The notes under the pieces: model-generated
What the model saw: only the letters and a program-made list of their open reading frames with translations
What the model was told of the DNA's origin: nothing
The model's database searches: none
Shown: piece after piece, positions 8,783 to 17,699 of the stretch
Layout: every line of letters begins with the position of its first letter
Numbering within the stretch: the stretch's first letter is position 1
Translations under genes and position numbers: made by a program
Origin: BD2-11 sp965115885
GTDB taxonomy: Bacteria > Gemmatimonadota > Gemmatimonadetes > Longimicrobiales > Gaopeijiaceae
DNA: 64,000 nucleotides
Assembly (NCBI GenBank): GCA_965115885.1
Contig: OZ220479.1
Coordinates: 2,170,001-2,234,000 of the forward strand
Reading direction: 5' to 3'

Positions 8783-10386
8783 GCGGGGGACGCGCGCTGC
8801 TGGCGGCGGCGGTTGCGGTCGCCGCCGCCGGAGGAGCGTCGGCGCCGCCGAGCGTCCCGCCCGTCCAGGACGCTCGGGGCGCCCGCGCGCCCGTCATCGT
8901 CGCGTCCAAGCCCTTCGCGGAGTCCTACATCCTGGGCGAGATCTTCGCCCAGCTCCTGGAGGCACGCGGCGTCGCCGTCGACCGCCGCTTCGGCCTGGGC
9001 GCCACCGAAATCGCCTTCGGCGCGTTGCGCGAGGGCGCCGTCGACGTCTATCCCGAGTACACGGGCACCGGGCTCGCGGCGATTCTGGGAGAGGACATGC
9101 GGGCCGACGCCCGGACCGTCTACCGCCACGTCGCCGAGATCTTTCGCGAACGATGGGATGTGCGCTGGCTCGCGCCCCTGGGATTCGAGAACGCCTACGC
9201 CATCGCCGTGCGCCGCGGGACCGCGGAGGAGCTGGGGCTCGCGACCCTGAGCGATCTGGCGCGGGTTGCGGGCGGGCTGCGGGCGGGCTTCACGCCGGAC
9301 TTCATCGGGCGCTCGGACGGTCTTCCGGGACTGCGGGACGCCTACGGGTTCCGGGCGGCCGAGGTCCTGCCGCTTCTGCAGTCGGTCAAGTACGAGGCGC
9401 TGGTCGAATCCGGCGTCGACGTCGTCGACGGCTACTCGACGGACGGCCTGATCGCGCGCCACGACCTGGTCGTGCTGGAGGACGACCGCGGATTTTTCCC
9501 GCCCTACCAGGCCGCCGCGCTCGTCAACGGGGAGTTCTGGCGTCGTCGCCCGGAGGCGATCGCGGCCCTGAGCGAGCTATCGGGCCTGATCGACGAGGAA
9601 CGCATGCGGGAATGGAACCGGCGCGCCGAATCGGACGGCGAGCCCGTGGCCGATATCGCCCGCGACGCTCTGGCGGAGCTGGGGCTGACGACGGACGCGG
9701 GGGAGGCGGCTCCGGCCGGGGCGCGCACCCCGGCCGCGGAAACCGGATTCGCCGCCTACATGTGGCGGAACCGGACGGAGATCCTGGGCCACGCCCGTCG
9801 GCATGTCGCGCTGGTGCTCGTCTCCCTGGGCGCCGCAACTTTCCTGGCGGTGCCCGCCGGGCTGTTCCTGGTGCGGGCCGCGGCAGGTGCGGAGGGCCTG
9901 ATCCGCGGCGTCGGCCTGGTGCAGACCGTCCCCAGTCTCGCGCTGCTCGCCTTCATGATCCCGGTGCTCGGGATCGGGGCCGCGCCGGCCGTGGCCGCCC
10001 TCTTCCTCTACTCCCTCTTTCCGATCCTGCGCAACACCTACACCGGCGTGCGGGACGCCGACCCGGCCGCGGTGGACGCGGCGCGCGCCCTGGGCATGAC
10101 CCCCGCGCAACTCCTGCGGCACGTGCGCCTCCCGCTCGCGGTCCCGGTGATCATGGCGGGCCTCCGCACCGCGGCGGTGATCAACGTCGGCACCGCCACC
10201 ATCGCCGCGTTCGTCGGCGCCGGCGGGCTGGGCGACCCCATCGTCGCCGGACTCGCCCTCTCCGACACGCGCATGATCCTGTCGGGCGCCGTCCCCGCCG
10301 CCGCGCTCGCCCTGCTGGTCGACGCCGGTCTCGGCCTCGCGGAGAAGCGGGTGGCTCCGGGCGGGGTGTCGGCGAAGCGGGGATGA
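8779..10386 (+). CDS. Fused substrate-binding protein and permease of OpuC/EgtU-type ABC importer
   Basis: One 535-residue chain carries a signal or anchor segment (residues 5-20) and then a periplasmic binding domain of the OpuAC/ProX/EgtUC class (about 35-300). That domain contains VASKPFAESYILGEI, GLGATEIAFGALREG, the hinge-like DVYPEYTGTG and the VDVVDGYSTDG segment. After an alanine/proline linker, a permease domain (about 330-530) has five or so membrane helices and the coupling-loop motif ARALGMTPAQLLRHVRLPLA. EgtU in Firmicutes is also a fusion, but with the permease first and the binding domain last. Here the order is reversed. The substrate cannot be proven by eye: glycine betaine and choline importers share the fold. 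Adjacency to egtB and egtD favours ergothioneine. Confidence 0.85.
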   Translation: MSGGRALLAAAVAVAAAGGASAPPSVPPVQDARGARAPVIVASKPFAESYILGEIFAQLLEARGVAVDRRFGLGATEIAFGALREGAVDVYPEYTGTGLAAILGEDMRADARTVYRHVAEIFRERWDVRWLAPLGFENAYAIAVRRGTAEELGLATLSDLARVAGGLRAGFTPDFIGRSDGLPGLRDAYGFRAAEVLPLLQSVKYEALVESGVDVVDGYSTDGLIARHDLVVLEDDRGFFPPYQAAALVNGEFWRRRPEAIAALSELSGLIDEERMREWNRRAESDGEPVADIARDALAELGLTTDAGEAAPAGARTPAAETGFAAYMWRNRTEILGHARRHVALVLVSLGAATFLAVPAGLFLVRAAAGAEGLIRGVGLVQTVPSLALLAFMIPVLGIGAAPAVAALFLYSLFPILRNTYTGVRDADPAAVDAARALGMTPAQLLRHVRLPLAVPVIMAGLRTAAVINVGTATIAAFVGAGGLGDPIVAGLALSDTRMILSGAVPAAALALLVDAGLGLAEKRVAPGGVSAKRG

Positions 10387-10446
10387 TCGATCCGGGGACG
10401 CGCGCGACCGCACCCCGAGATCCCGCGAACCGTCCCCCTCGCTCGA

Positions 10447-11652
10447 TCAGGCTCCCGAGTTCGTGCGGCGCAGCCGCTGCAGCCGCCGCATCGCCACGAT
10501 CCCGCTCCACGGACCCAGCGCCAGTACGCCGAAAGCGACGCGCCATCCGAAGCGGAACTCGAGCTCGAACGTCGTCCAGATCGCCGCGGCGGTGAGCAGG
10601 AAGCCGAGCGAGGTCTGCAGGGTGAGCGCGGTGCCCACCGCGTGCCGGGGCGCCACCTCGGTGACCACCGCGCTGAATTGCGCGCTGTCCGCCACCACCG
10701 CGAACCCCCACGCCCCCGCGACGCCCAGCGCCAGCCAAGGCGGCGCGGCGAGCAGCCAGCCCATCGCGGCCGCGCAGGCCCCGCTCGCCGCCATCGCCCA
10801 GACGGTCACGCGCTCCCGCCCCAGCCGGTCGGCCCAGGCGCCCGCCAGCACCGCCCCCAGCCCGCCGACGGCGATCGCGCCGAACCCCGCCCACCCGCGC
10901 CATGCGTCCGCGAACGCGCTCCCGCCGCCGTGCGCGAAATAGTCGCCGAAGAAGAGCGCGATCGCCGCCCACATCGGGTAGAGCTCCCACATGTGCCCTA
11001 GGTAGCCCGCGATGGCGAGCCGGGTCTCGCGGTGACGGAGCACCGCTCCCGCCAGCCGCCACGAGAAGGGACGGCGTTCGAAGCCGTAGGGCCCGTCGCG
11101 ATACGCCGTCAGCACGAGAAGGCCGCCCGCCGCACAGGCCAGCGACGCGCCCGCGAGCACCGGCGTCGCGCTCCCGCCCTCCACCGTGGTCAGCAGGTAC
11201 GGAACCGCCTTCCCCACCGCGAGCGCCCCCACGATCGTGCCGATGGCGAACCCGCGCGCGTCCCGGAACCAAGCCGCGATCATCTTCATCGCCGGCGGGT
11301 AGACCCCCGCCAGGAAGAAGCCCGTGAGGAAGCGCAAGGCCAGCGCCGAGCCGTAGCCCGGGGCGGCCAGCAACGCCGCGTTCACGCCCGCCGCGAGCAG
11401 CGCCGAGACGCAGAAGTAGCGCGCCGCCGGAACGATGTCCGCCAAGTTGAGAAACGCCGCGGTCGCTGTTCCCGCCACGAACCCCAACTGCACGACCGTG
11501 GTCAGCCACCCCGCCTGCCCTTCGCTCAAGCCCCACTGCGCGCCCAGCTCCGGCGAGAGCGCGCTGGCGGTGAACCAGAGCGACATGCCCATGAGCTCGG
11601 CCAACGCAAGCAGAACGAGGGTGCTCCAAGCGCGTGAGGGGATACGATTCAT
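10447..11652 (-). CDS. MFS transporter
   Basis: The 401-residue protein has twelve predicted membrane helices in two halves, typical of major facilitator permeases. The first helix contains LVLLALAELMGMSLWFTASAL, and the loop between helices 2 and 3 carries the family-like NLADIVPAARYF segment. The second half has WADRLGRERV, a recognisable A-motif-like loop. The start at 11652 begins directly before helix 1; an upstream in-frame start at 11736 adds a non-hydrophobic tail. The substrate is unknown. It converges on the ABC importer operon with only 60 bases between the stop codons. Confidence 0.85.
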   Translation of the reverse strand: MNRIPSRAWSTLVLLALAELMGMSLWFTASALSPELGAQWGLSEGQAGWLTTVVQLGFVAGTATAAFLNLADIVPAARYFCVSALLAAGVNAALLAAPGYGSALALRFLTGFFLAGVYPPAMKMIAAWFRDARGFAIGTIVGALAVGKAVPYLLTTVEGGSATPVLAGASLACAAGGLLVLTAYRDGPYGFERRPFSWRLAGAVLRHRETRLAIAGYLGHMWELYPMWAAIALFFGDYFAHGGGSAFADAWRGWAGFGAIAVGGLGAVLAGAWADRLGRERVTVWAMAASGACAAAMGWLLAAPPWLALGVAGAWGFAVVADSAQFSAVVTEVAPRHAVGTALTLQTSLGFLLTAAAIWTTFELEFRFGWRVAFGVLALGPWSGIVAMRRLQRLRRTNSGA

Positions 11653-11841
11653 GTGGGAGGTGCCCCGTACTCCAAGTTCGTTTCGGCCGAAAACCGCTCC
11701 CTGCGGTCGGGCTCGTTCGCCGTTGGACAAGACCAAACTACCGAATCGTCGACGATGTCGTTACCTTGCCTTAAAGCGGCTGAGTTCCGCCCCAACTGAG
11801 ACGAGAGGGACCCTGAAGCGCCGAATATAACACAACATGCG

Positions 11842-12411
11842 ATGAAGACAAGCTTCAAACCGAAAGACGAGGACAAGCAACAGGTCATCCAACGGTGGCT
11901 CGAAGTTGTCGATTTCACTCACAAACAGATCCCAGCCGAACGACTTGCTCTAGAGGTGGAGTGGGGGTTCATTGGTCAAGCGCCCAGTGCTGATGTCGAT
12001 CCCGAGGCTTTGGTGTTCACGGTGGGATGGAGGCCGTCGCCCGTGAACGCTGTGAGCATAAGAGCAGACTACCAGATTCCCGAACCAGTCCGCAACGTGT
12101 TCGAGAGGATGGGCGTGGCCGAGCGCCTTCTATTCGTTACGGCATTGCGACGGCAGATGGCGCGCAATCGAATCTCCGCCCGATTGTTCATCAGAAAAAG
12201 GGAGGAAGAGCAAACACCAGGCATTGAAGCCAACGATGGAGTCAACCCGTTGGCACCTGATTTTCTCGCGATTACATCTAACATATTTGTTGACGAGGAA
12301 GGAATTTCTCGGAAAGATTTTTTTGACGAACTCACCCGGATCTCCAGTGCCTGTGCAGAAGCGTCGTTCATGTGTGATGAACTAGGGATCAGAGGAACAT
12401 GGACCTACTAA
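11842..12411 (+). CDS. Hypothetical protein, first gene of a three-gene cassette
   Basis: The 189-residue protein is not recognised with confidence. It starts with a charged helix (DKQQVIQRWLEVVDF), continues with beta-rich segments (about 40-75 and 100-115), and ends with a long helical part around SRKDFFDELTRISSACAEASF. The order of strands and helices loosely recalls DUF2299 and secretion-chaperone-like folds, but this is a weak impression. GC content is visibly lower than in the host genes, near 50 per cent. Its 3' end overlaps the next start by 13 bases, so the genes are co-translated. No clear ribosome binding site precedes the ATG; a TATAAC hexamer at 11826 could be a -10 box for a very short leader. 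Confidence 0.75.
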   Translation: MKTSFKPKDEDKQQVIQRWLEVVDFTHKQIPAERLALEVEWGFIGQAPSADVDPEALVFTVGWRPSPVNAVSIRADYQIPEPVRNVFERMGVAERLLFVTALRRQMARNRISARLFIRKREEEQTPGIEANDGVNPLAPDFLAITSNIFVDEEGISRKDFFDELTRISSACAEASFMCDELGIRGTWTY

Positions 12412-13004
12412 TTCAGGGACGAAACCCGACAGAAGTGCCATCATCCGAGCACGTTGACTGGGGCGACACGATTCGGTATGAGCCGAATCGATATTTGGGG
12501 AAATATCGATATCTCACCAGAGACATGACGACCAAAACGAGCAAGGCGGTCACGAACTTTTATTGGCCCTGGACAGACGTGAAGACACAGACACCACTGC
12601 TCAAGCAAGATGTTGTCTCTTGGAAGCAACGACAAAGCCAACCTCTGCACAAAGAACAGTCGGATTTCATGATGCATCCGGCCACGATGAAAAAGTTGGG
12701 TCCGTCGGAAATACTGAAGAAAAGAACCATTCGAGTGCTCCCCAACGAGTACGAGAACCGCTACGAGTTGCTCGAACCAATCCCGGTAGACTTCGAGAAC
12801 ATCGGACCATCTGCCGTCATCGCTTCTTTTCTAGAAGCAGAACTGTCGGTTACAGGGTACGACGTCTGCGACGCTGAAGCGGATTTGATGTCGTGGATCA
12901 TTGATATGTACGACGATTTGACGTCGGCTGACCCTCGTACGCTCGGCAAAGTGCCTGCGAAACAGAAGCGGATCCTGCGACGGCATTTGCGACATAGTAG
13001 ATGA
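12399..13004 (+). CDS. Hypothetical protein with antitoxin-like C-terminus, second gene of cassette
   Basis: The 201-residue protein has an N-terminal half I do not recognise (tryptophan- and tyrosine-rich, residues 15-75) and a C-terminal half from about 105. That half reads VDFENIGPSAVIASF, then YDVCDAEADLMSWIIDMYDDL, then KQKRILRRHL. This pattern of a beta strand followed by an acidic two-helix segment resembles the small partner (HicB-like or related) proteins encoded next to HicA-fold toxins. It overlaps the next gene by four bases (ATGA). I infer an antitoxin or regulatory partner of the 86-residue protein downstream; this is not proven. Composition is low GC, like its neighbours in the cassette. 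Confidence 0.75.
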   Translation: MDLLIQGRNPTEVPSSEHVDWGDTIRYEPNRYLGKYRYLTRDMTTKTSKAVTNFYWPWTDVKTQTPLLKQDVVSWKQRQSQPLHKEQSDFMMHPATMKKLGPSEILKKRTIRVLPNEYENRYELLEPIPVDFENIGPSAVIASFLEAELSVTGYDVCDAEADLMSWIIDMYDDLTSADPRTLGKVPAKQKRILRRHLRHSR

Positions 13005-13261
13005 TCAACAAGAGAGAAGCCATGCAGCTGGCAACCAAGCTAAAAGCCGTTCCCAAGTCAGGCGGGAAACACATGAAAGTGCCTGTCTGTGTGAACGGGG
13101 TTCGAGTAACTACCTTCGGGTTCTCCCACGATGCTAATAAACCCAATCCCCACATCGCAAGAAGTTTGGGGATTTCACCACGCGATACACAAGCACTCGC
13201 GCGATGCACCAAGACGAAAGAATGGTACTTTGATATAGTGCGAAACAAGGGGTGGCTCTAA
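13001..13261 (+). CDS. Small protein, possible HicA/YcfA-like toxin, third gene of cassette
   Basis: The product is 86 residues and basic. It contains GGKHMKVPV with a central histidine, then a strand region VRVTTFGFSHD, then HIARSLGISPRDTQALARC and a C-terminal helix. HicA-fold mRNA interferases show a GxxH motif followed by a strand and an 'IAKQLGL...LxxC' helix, so the match in order is suggestive. I regard this as a possible toxin, not an established one. The ATG overlaps the stop of the upstream gene. After the stop at 13261 comes transposase debris, so the cassette ends here. Confidence 0.65.
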   Translation: MINKREAMQLATKLKAVPKSGGKHMKVPVCVNGVRVTTFGFSHDANKPNPHIARSLGISPRDTQALARCTKTKEWYFDIVRNKGWL

Positions 13262-13442
13262 AATTAAAACTGATGAGATCAAGGTCAGCCATAGAGTTGC
13301 ACCGCTTTCATCTGCACCTTTTCGAGAACCGGCAGCACTACCGTGGCAGGAAGCAGCAAGGCGGCTGTGGAGTTACCCCGATTTGGTGGACGCTTTCAAG
13401 TGAGCGAAAATCCACTCATCCACTCAACTGGAGGTGACACTA

Positions 13443-13590
13443 TGGCAGACAGAGGGCGGCGGTACGCGCTGGAGTTCAAGGTGCGGATGGTCGAGTTGGT
13501 CCAGACGGGGTGAAGTCCAGGTCAGCTGGCAAGGATTCGAACCGGCGGCAGTAGCGTTCGGCACTGAGCGAGACAGGTGGACCAGGAAGT
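13443..13590 (+). pseudogene. Decayed IS3-type orfA fragment
   Basis: After a GGAGGTGACACT ribosome-binding region, the ATG at 13443 opens MADRGRRYALEFKVRMVELV, the typical start of an IS3-family orfA helix-turn-helix protein. A stop follows after about 23 codons. Family-like residues then continue in other frames (SPGQLAR, then FEPAAVAF), so the fragment is dead. Confidence 0.6.
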
Positions 13591-13619
13591 GCTGAGGTTC
13601 CTGAGCAAGGTCGAGTGAC

Positions 13620-13880
13620 ACAGGCGCCGCTCGCCGCGCCTGTGACACCTGCCCGCCCGTCCCGCTCGGCCCGTGCCAAGGCGGGCAGGAAACGCGCCGA
13701 AAAGGGTTTTCCCGTGCACAGCTTTCGGACGCTGCTGGCGGATCTGGCCACCCTGACCCGCAACCGTGTGCAACCTGCCGCCGATGGGGCTGTGGCCGTT
13801 GACGTGATCGCCAGCCCCACCCCCGCTTCAAGCCGAAGCTTTTCCGGCTCCTCGGCGTCCGTCCATGACTTGTATCCAGT
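13620..13880 (+). pseudogene. C-terminal fragment of an IS1634/IS4-like transposase
   Basis: The frame reads GFPVHSFRTLLADLATLTRNRV and then VIASPTP, which matches the extreme C-terminus of IS1634-like transposases (a SFRTLLADLATLxRN block followed by a PTPLQxxAFxLLGV block). The second block is only visible after frame changes near 13835 and 13850. No catalytic domain is present. Together with the IS3 fragment it marks 13.3-14.0 kb as a mobile-element scar between the three-gene cassette and Gabija. Confidence 0.6.
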
Positions 13881-14087
13881 AGCGTACACTTCCGAAACGC
13901 AGACAACTTACCACGAAACAGTCGGTTAGCTTTTGTATACGCTGGAAGTTCGGTCTAGAGGCACGTCGGTGGTGCGGCGGTGAACTTGACTTCCGGGCAC
14001 CGAACCACAATATGTGATGTGCGCGTTGGCGATCCAGACGAGTGGCAGGTGGTCGTCCGCGTCGGCCCCTACGATACGGTGGACACG

Positions 14088-15701
14088 ATGAGAATCGACA
14101 ACGTTAGGATCAGGAACTTTCGCGGCATTCGGAGCCTCGATCTCGAACTGGGAGGGGTTACGGTGCTGATCGGCGAGAATAACACCGGCAAGACCTCCGT
14201 GCTGGATGCCCTTAGGCTCTGCCTCCGCGAAGTCGGCATCCGGAGCCGCAGTGTGATCGAAGGTCTGGATTTTCACTTGGCGGAAAGCGGGTCCGAACCC
14301 AACTCGGCGGATCCAATCGAGATCGAGATCGGTTTTTCGGAACGCTCTGACGGAGAGTGGGATGCATCTCTAGTCAGCCGAATGACCCGGCTTGGAATGA
14401 TCCAAGTCGATGACTCGGGGCGTGGCCATGTGCGTCTTCGGGTTCGTGGCGAGTACGATCACGGTACACGGGAGTTTACCATCGATTGGTCCTTGCTCGA
14501 CGGCGACGGCCAATCGATTCCGCGTCGCAGTGGCCAGCTGGCGGTACTAAGGGACGGCGCTCCGTACTACTACTTGGCCGGTCTTCGTGATGCGGCGGAC
14601 CACTTCGATTCTAGAAAGGGTCGATTCTGGAAGCCGTTCCTTACCGACTCGCAACTATCGGTCGACCAGAAGGAGAAGATCGAAGCGAAACTCCTGGAGG
14701 TGAACGAACTCGTCGTCTCGTCCCACACCAGTTTCGATCACGTTCGCGCCGCCCTCGAACACGTGCAGTCTGTGATCCCTCTGGGGTTGGACGAGTCGGT
14801 GTCCATCGAGGCGGTGCCCAGCAGAATGTTCGATCTGTTGGCCAAGGCACAGGTCCAGATGGGCGCTGGCACCGGTGCCAAGATCCCTTTGGACAGACAC
14901 GGTGACGGAACTCAGAGTCTGGCTGTGCTCATGCTGTTTTTCTCTTTTGTTCGGGCACATAATGAGGGGTCGCCGATTCTCGCTCTGGAAGAACCTGAAG
15001 CCCATCTCCATCCGTCAGCGGTCCGTGCAATGTGGCAGCTCATAAAAGACTTCGATGGCCAGAAGGTGATTTCGACCCATAGCGGCGACTTCGTGGCGGA
15101 AACCGACATTTGCGACGTACGGAGGCTAGCTCGAACGGGTAGTGGTATCTGGGCGTTTCGGGTGCCCCGCAATCTGTTGTCTTCGGAAGAGACCCGCAAA
15201 TTCAACTACCACATCCGTCAAGTAAGAGGCGAACTGCTGTTCGCCCGATGCTGGCTCCTGGTGGAAGGCGAGAGCGAGGCGTGGGTGTATCCGGCAGCCG
15301 CGCACGCGCTGGGGCGTGATCTCGACCGCGAGGGTGTGCGCGTAGTCGAGTACGGGCAGTCGGAGATCGGTATGTTGGTGAAGGTTGCCAACGAGCTTGG
15401 GATCCAATGGTACTGCATTGGTGACGACGACGGCAATCGGCGACGCGTGGAGCCGAAGGTGAAGGCGAACTTGGGCCGTGCTGCGGCAGCCGACCGATAC
15501 GACTTTCCGTACCCGAACTTGGAAGACCACTTGAAGGAGAACGGGTACCAGGACATTTACTCTTCGCTTGGGTTGCGCAAACCGAGAGCCGCCGCTTCGG
15601 TGGCAGAGGAGATGCGGAATCGAGGAGCGGCGGGCGTGACAGGAAAGATCCGATCGGTCGTCGAAAAGGCGATTTCGCTTGCACGAGGGGACGATCCATG
15701 A
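14088..15701 (+). CDS. gajA: Gabija defence protein GajA (OLD-family ATPase-nuclease)
   Basis: GajA is a nicking DNA endonuclease that acts with the helicase GajB against phage DNA. The 537-residue protein has an N-terminal ABC-type ATPase opening with VRIRNFRGIRSLDLEL. Its Walker A motif GENNTGKTS is at residues 29-37, and the Walker B-like LALEEPEAHLHPSA is near 300. A C-terminal TOPRIM domain has LLVEGESE near 390 (metal-binding glutamate) and an acidic GDDDGN near 444. The ATG at 14088 is chosen because family similarity begins there; the frame is open to 13980. The stop overlaps gajB by four bases. GC content is somewhat below that of the host, in keeping with lateral transfer. Confidence 0.9.
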   Translation: MRIDNVRIRNFRGIRSLDLELGGVTVLIGENNTGKTSVLDALRLCLREVGIRSRSVIEGLDFHLAESGSEPNSADPIEIEIGFSERSDGEWDASLVSRMTRLGMIQVDDSGRGHVRLRVRGEYDHGTREFTIDWSLLDGDGQSIPRRSGQLAVLRDGAPYYYLAGLRDAADHFDSRKGRFWKPFLTDSQLSVDQKEKIEAKLLEVNELVVSSHTSFDHVRAALEHVQSVIPLGLDESVSIEAVPSRMFDLLAKAQVQMGAGTGAKIPLDRHGDGTQSLAVLMLFFSFVRAHNEGSPILALEEPEAHLHPSAVRAMWQLIKDFDGQKVISTHSGDFVAETDICDVRRLARTGSGIWAFRVPRNLLSSEETRKFNYHIRQVRGELLFARCWLLVEGESEAWVYPAAAHALGRDLDREGVRVVEYGQSEIGMLVKVANELGIQWYCIGDDDGNRRRVEPKVKANLGRAAAADRYDFPYPNLEDHLKENGYQDIYSSLGLRKPRAAASVAEEMRNRGAAGVTGKIRSVVEKAISLARGDDP

Positions 15702-17611
15702 TCGAATTTGCGGACCTCAACCGCAACCAGCGGCGCGCAGTGGATTGGGAGGATGGTCCGCTTTGCGTGCTCGCGAGCCCAGGCTCCGGAAAGACGGCTG
15801 TGCTTACTCTCCGCATTGTGAGGCTACTGTCGAAAGACGACCAGACTTCCGCGCTTGCTTTGACGTTCACCAACAATGCGGCGACAGAGATGCGCACTAG
15901 GGTTGAACAGCGCATCGGAGGAAGTCTCGACCGCGCGCGACTCTGCACGTTTCACGCTTTTGCCGCCGATCTCCTGCGGCAACATGGAAGTCACTTGAAA
16001 ATCCATCCCGGTTTTCGTCTTGTAGCAAGCGACGAAGATCGCATCGCTGTGCTCGAGGAGGTCGCGCGGGATTCCATGGAGGACAGCGTGGAATGGCCGC
16101 AGGACCGCGTCAACCTGCTTCGTTTGATCGACCGCCTTTTTGCAGAGTCGTATGATCCGGGACGGGCGTCGCATCGTTCGGTTGAAGCCAAACCACGCTG
16201 GTTGTCGTTGCTTTTTCGCCGATACCGCGACATGCTGGTCCGTTCCAACCTCATGGACTTCGGTGGATTGCTCCACTTCGCGAACATACTCCTTCGCCGA
16301 AAGCCGATGGTCGCCCGATTGACGCAACGAGCGTGGGATCACATTTGCGTCGACGAATTTCAAGACACGAACCAAGCGCAGTACGATCTGCTCCGACTCA
16401 TGGCGCCGAGTCGCAAGCACAACCTCTTCGTCGTCGCGGACGACGACCAGATCATGTACCAGTGGAATGGAGCGAGCCCCCGGAGGTTCTCCGATCTTCG
16501 GCGCGACTACGAATTGGAGACGATCCTGCTGCCGGAGAACTATCGCTGTCCCCACAAGATAGTGAAGCACGCCAATCGGCTCATCGCGCTCAACAAGACT
16601 CGGCAGGTCCCAGATCGAGAGGGCGCGGCCATGCGCCCGGCACCGCAGCCGGACATCGATGTCGTCCGATACAAAGTCCTCGACGACGTGAAGCGAGAGG
16701 CCGAATTCGTTGGGTTGGACGTTCGGAGTCGGGGGGTTGCCCCCGCGGACTGCGTCGTGCTCGGTCGCACCAACAGCTTGATGCGACAGATCGCCGATGG
16801 AATCGAGCTCACCGGCCACGCAGTGTTCACGCCGCATCCGAAGAGCAACTTCGACTCTGCGGTGCTCGGTCTCCTGGTGGAGGCGCTGAGGCTGGCCAAC
16901 GCGCCGCACGACAGGGTCGTGCTGCGGAAGATCTGCGGACAGTGGGAGAGGGTGACCGGCGTGGCGCTGGAACCACATGCGGTCGGGTCCCAAGCGGCCC
17001 TAGCGGGCGGGGACTTCCTGCGCGCCTGGGTCGACTCGGCGGCGGCGGACGATGCCGGAAGGGGGCATGTTCTGGACGAGATTCGGGCCGGGCTCGTCGA
17101 CGGTATGGACTTCCCGGAGATGGTCGGCGCGTTCCTGGATGGCGGATGGAGGTCTTGGATCGTCGGCGACCCCGACGACATCCTACTCGAGGAAGCCGCG
17201 ACGTGGGGATCCCTGCACGACGAGATCCTGGCCACCTGCGGTCGCCGGGCGACACTGAATGCGTACTTGCATCACTTGGATCTGGCGCGGAAGACGCCGC
17301 AACCTGATCGCGACGCGATCCAGTGCATGACCGTGCACCGATCCAAGGGGTTGCAGTTCAAGCACGTCTACCTCGTCGGCATGGCCCAGGGGGAGTTCCC
17401 TCGTTTTCAGGCGCTCCGACAAGGTCCAGGGAGTTCGGAGATGCAAGAGGAGCGCCGAAACTGCTTCGTGGCGATCACTCGCGCGCAATCGACACTGACG
17501 TTGACCCGAGCTCGAGAATACGGCGGGCGCCCGAAGCCGGCGTCGCAGTTCTTGGGCGAGATGGGGTGGCGAGAAGCGGAGGAGGACGGTTCGGCGCGGC
17601 GGGGCGCGTGA
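15698..17611 (+). CDS. gajB: Gabija defence protein GajB (UvrD/PcrA-like helicase)
   Basis: The 637-residue protein is a superfamily 1 helicase. It has a Q-motif region LNRNQRRAVDW, Walker A ASPGSGKTA at about 26-34 and motif II DEFQDTN near 217. Motif III VADDDQIMYQWNGA is near 245, motif IV ENYRCP near 283, the TVHRSKGLQFKHVYLVG block near 550, and motif VI FVAITRAQ near 590. Its position directly behind an OLD nuclease with a four-base overlap is the defining Gabija arrangement. In known systems GajB senses DNA ends and nucleotide state and stimulates GajA. All helicase motifs look intact, so the system is probably functional. Confidence 0.9.
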   Translation: MIEFADLNRNQRRAVDWEDGPLCVLASPGSGKTAVLTLRIVRLLSKDDQTSALALTFTNNAATEMRTRVEQRIGGSLDRARLCTFHAFAADLLRQHGSHLKIHPGFRLVASDEDRIAVLEEVARDSMEDSVEWPQDRVNLLRLIDRLFAESYDPGRASHRSVEAKPRWLSLLFRRYRDMLVRSNLMDFGGLLHFANILLRRKPMVARLTQRAWDHICVDEFQDTNQAQYDLLRLMAPSRKHNLFVVADDDQIMYQWNGASPRRFSDLRRDYELETILLPENYRCPHKIVKHANRLIALNKTRQVPDREGAAMRPAPQPDIDVVRYKVLDDVKREAEFVGLDVRSRGVAPADCVVLGRTNSLMRQIADGIELTGHAVFTPHPKSNFDSAVLGLLVEALRLANAPHDRVVLRKICGQWERVTGVALEPHAVGSQAALAGGDFLRAWVDSAAADDAGRGHVLDEIRAGLVDGMDFPEMVGAFLDGGWRSWIVGDPDDILLEEAATWGSLHDEILATCGRRATLNAYLHHLDLARKTPQPDRDAIQCMTVHRSKGLQFKHVYLVGMAQGEFPRFQALRQGPGSSEMQEERRNCFVAITRAQSTLTLTRAREYGGRPKPASQFLGEMGWREAEEDGSARRGA

Positions 17612-17699
17612 GAGCGGATCGACGTCCTGTGACGTCGGAGACGTTTCGTCCGGCTCGGCTCGCTCTCGCGAGCTCGGCCGAATCTCGACTCGGCGAGCC

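Noticed and set aside
13926..14276. Minus-strand frame of 116 codons overlapping the start of gajA
   Set aside because: It is antisense to the well-supported ATPase N-terminus and has no family similarity.
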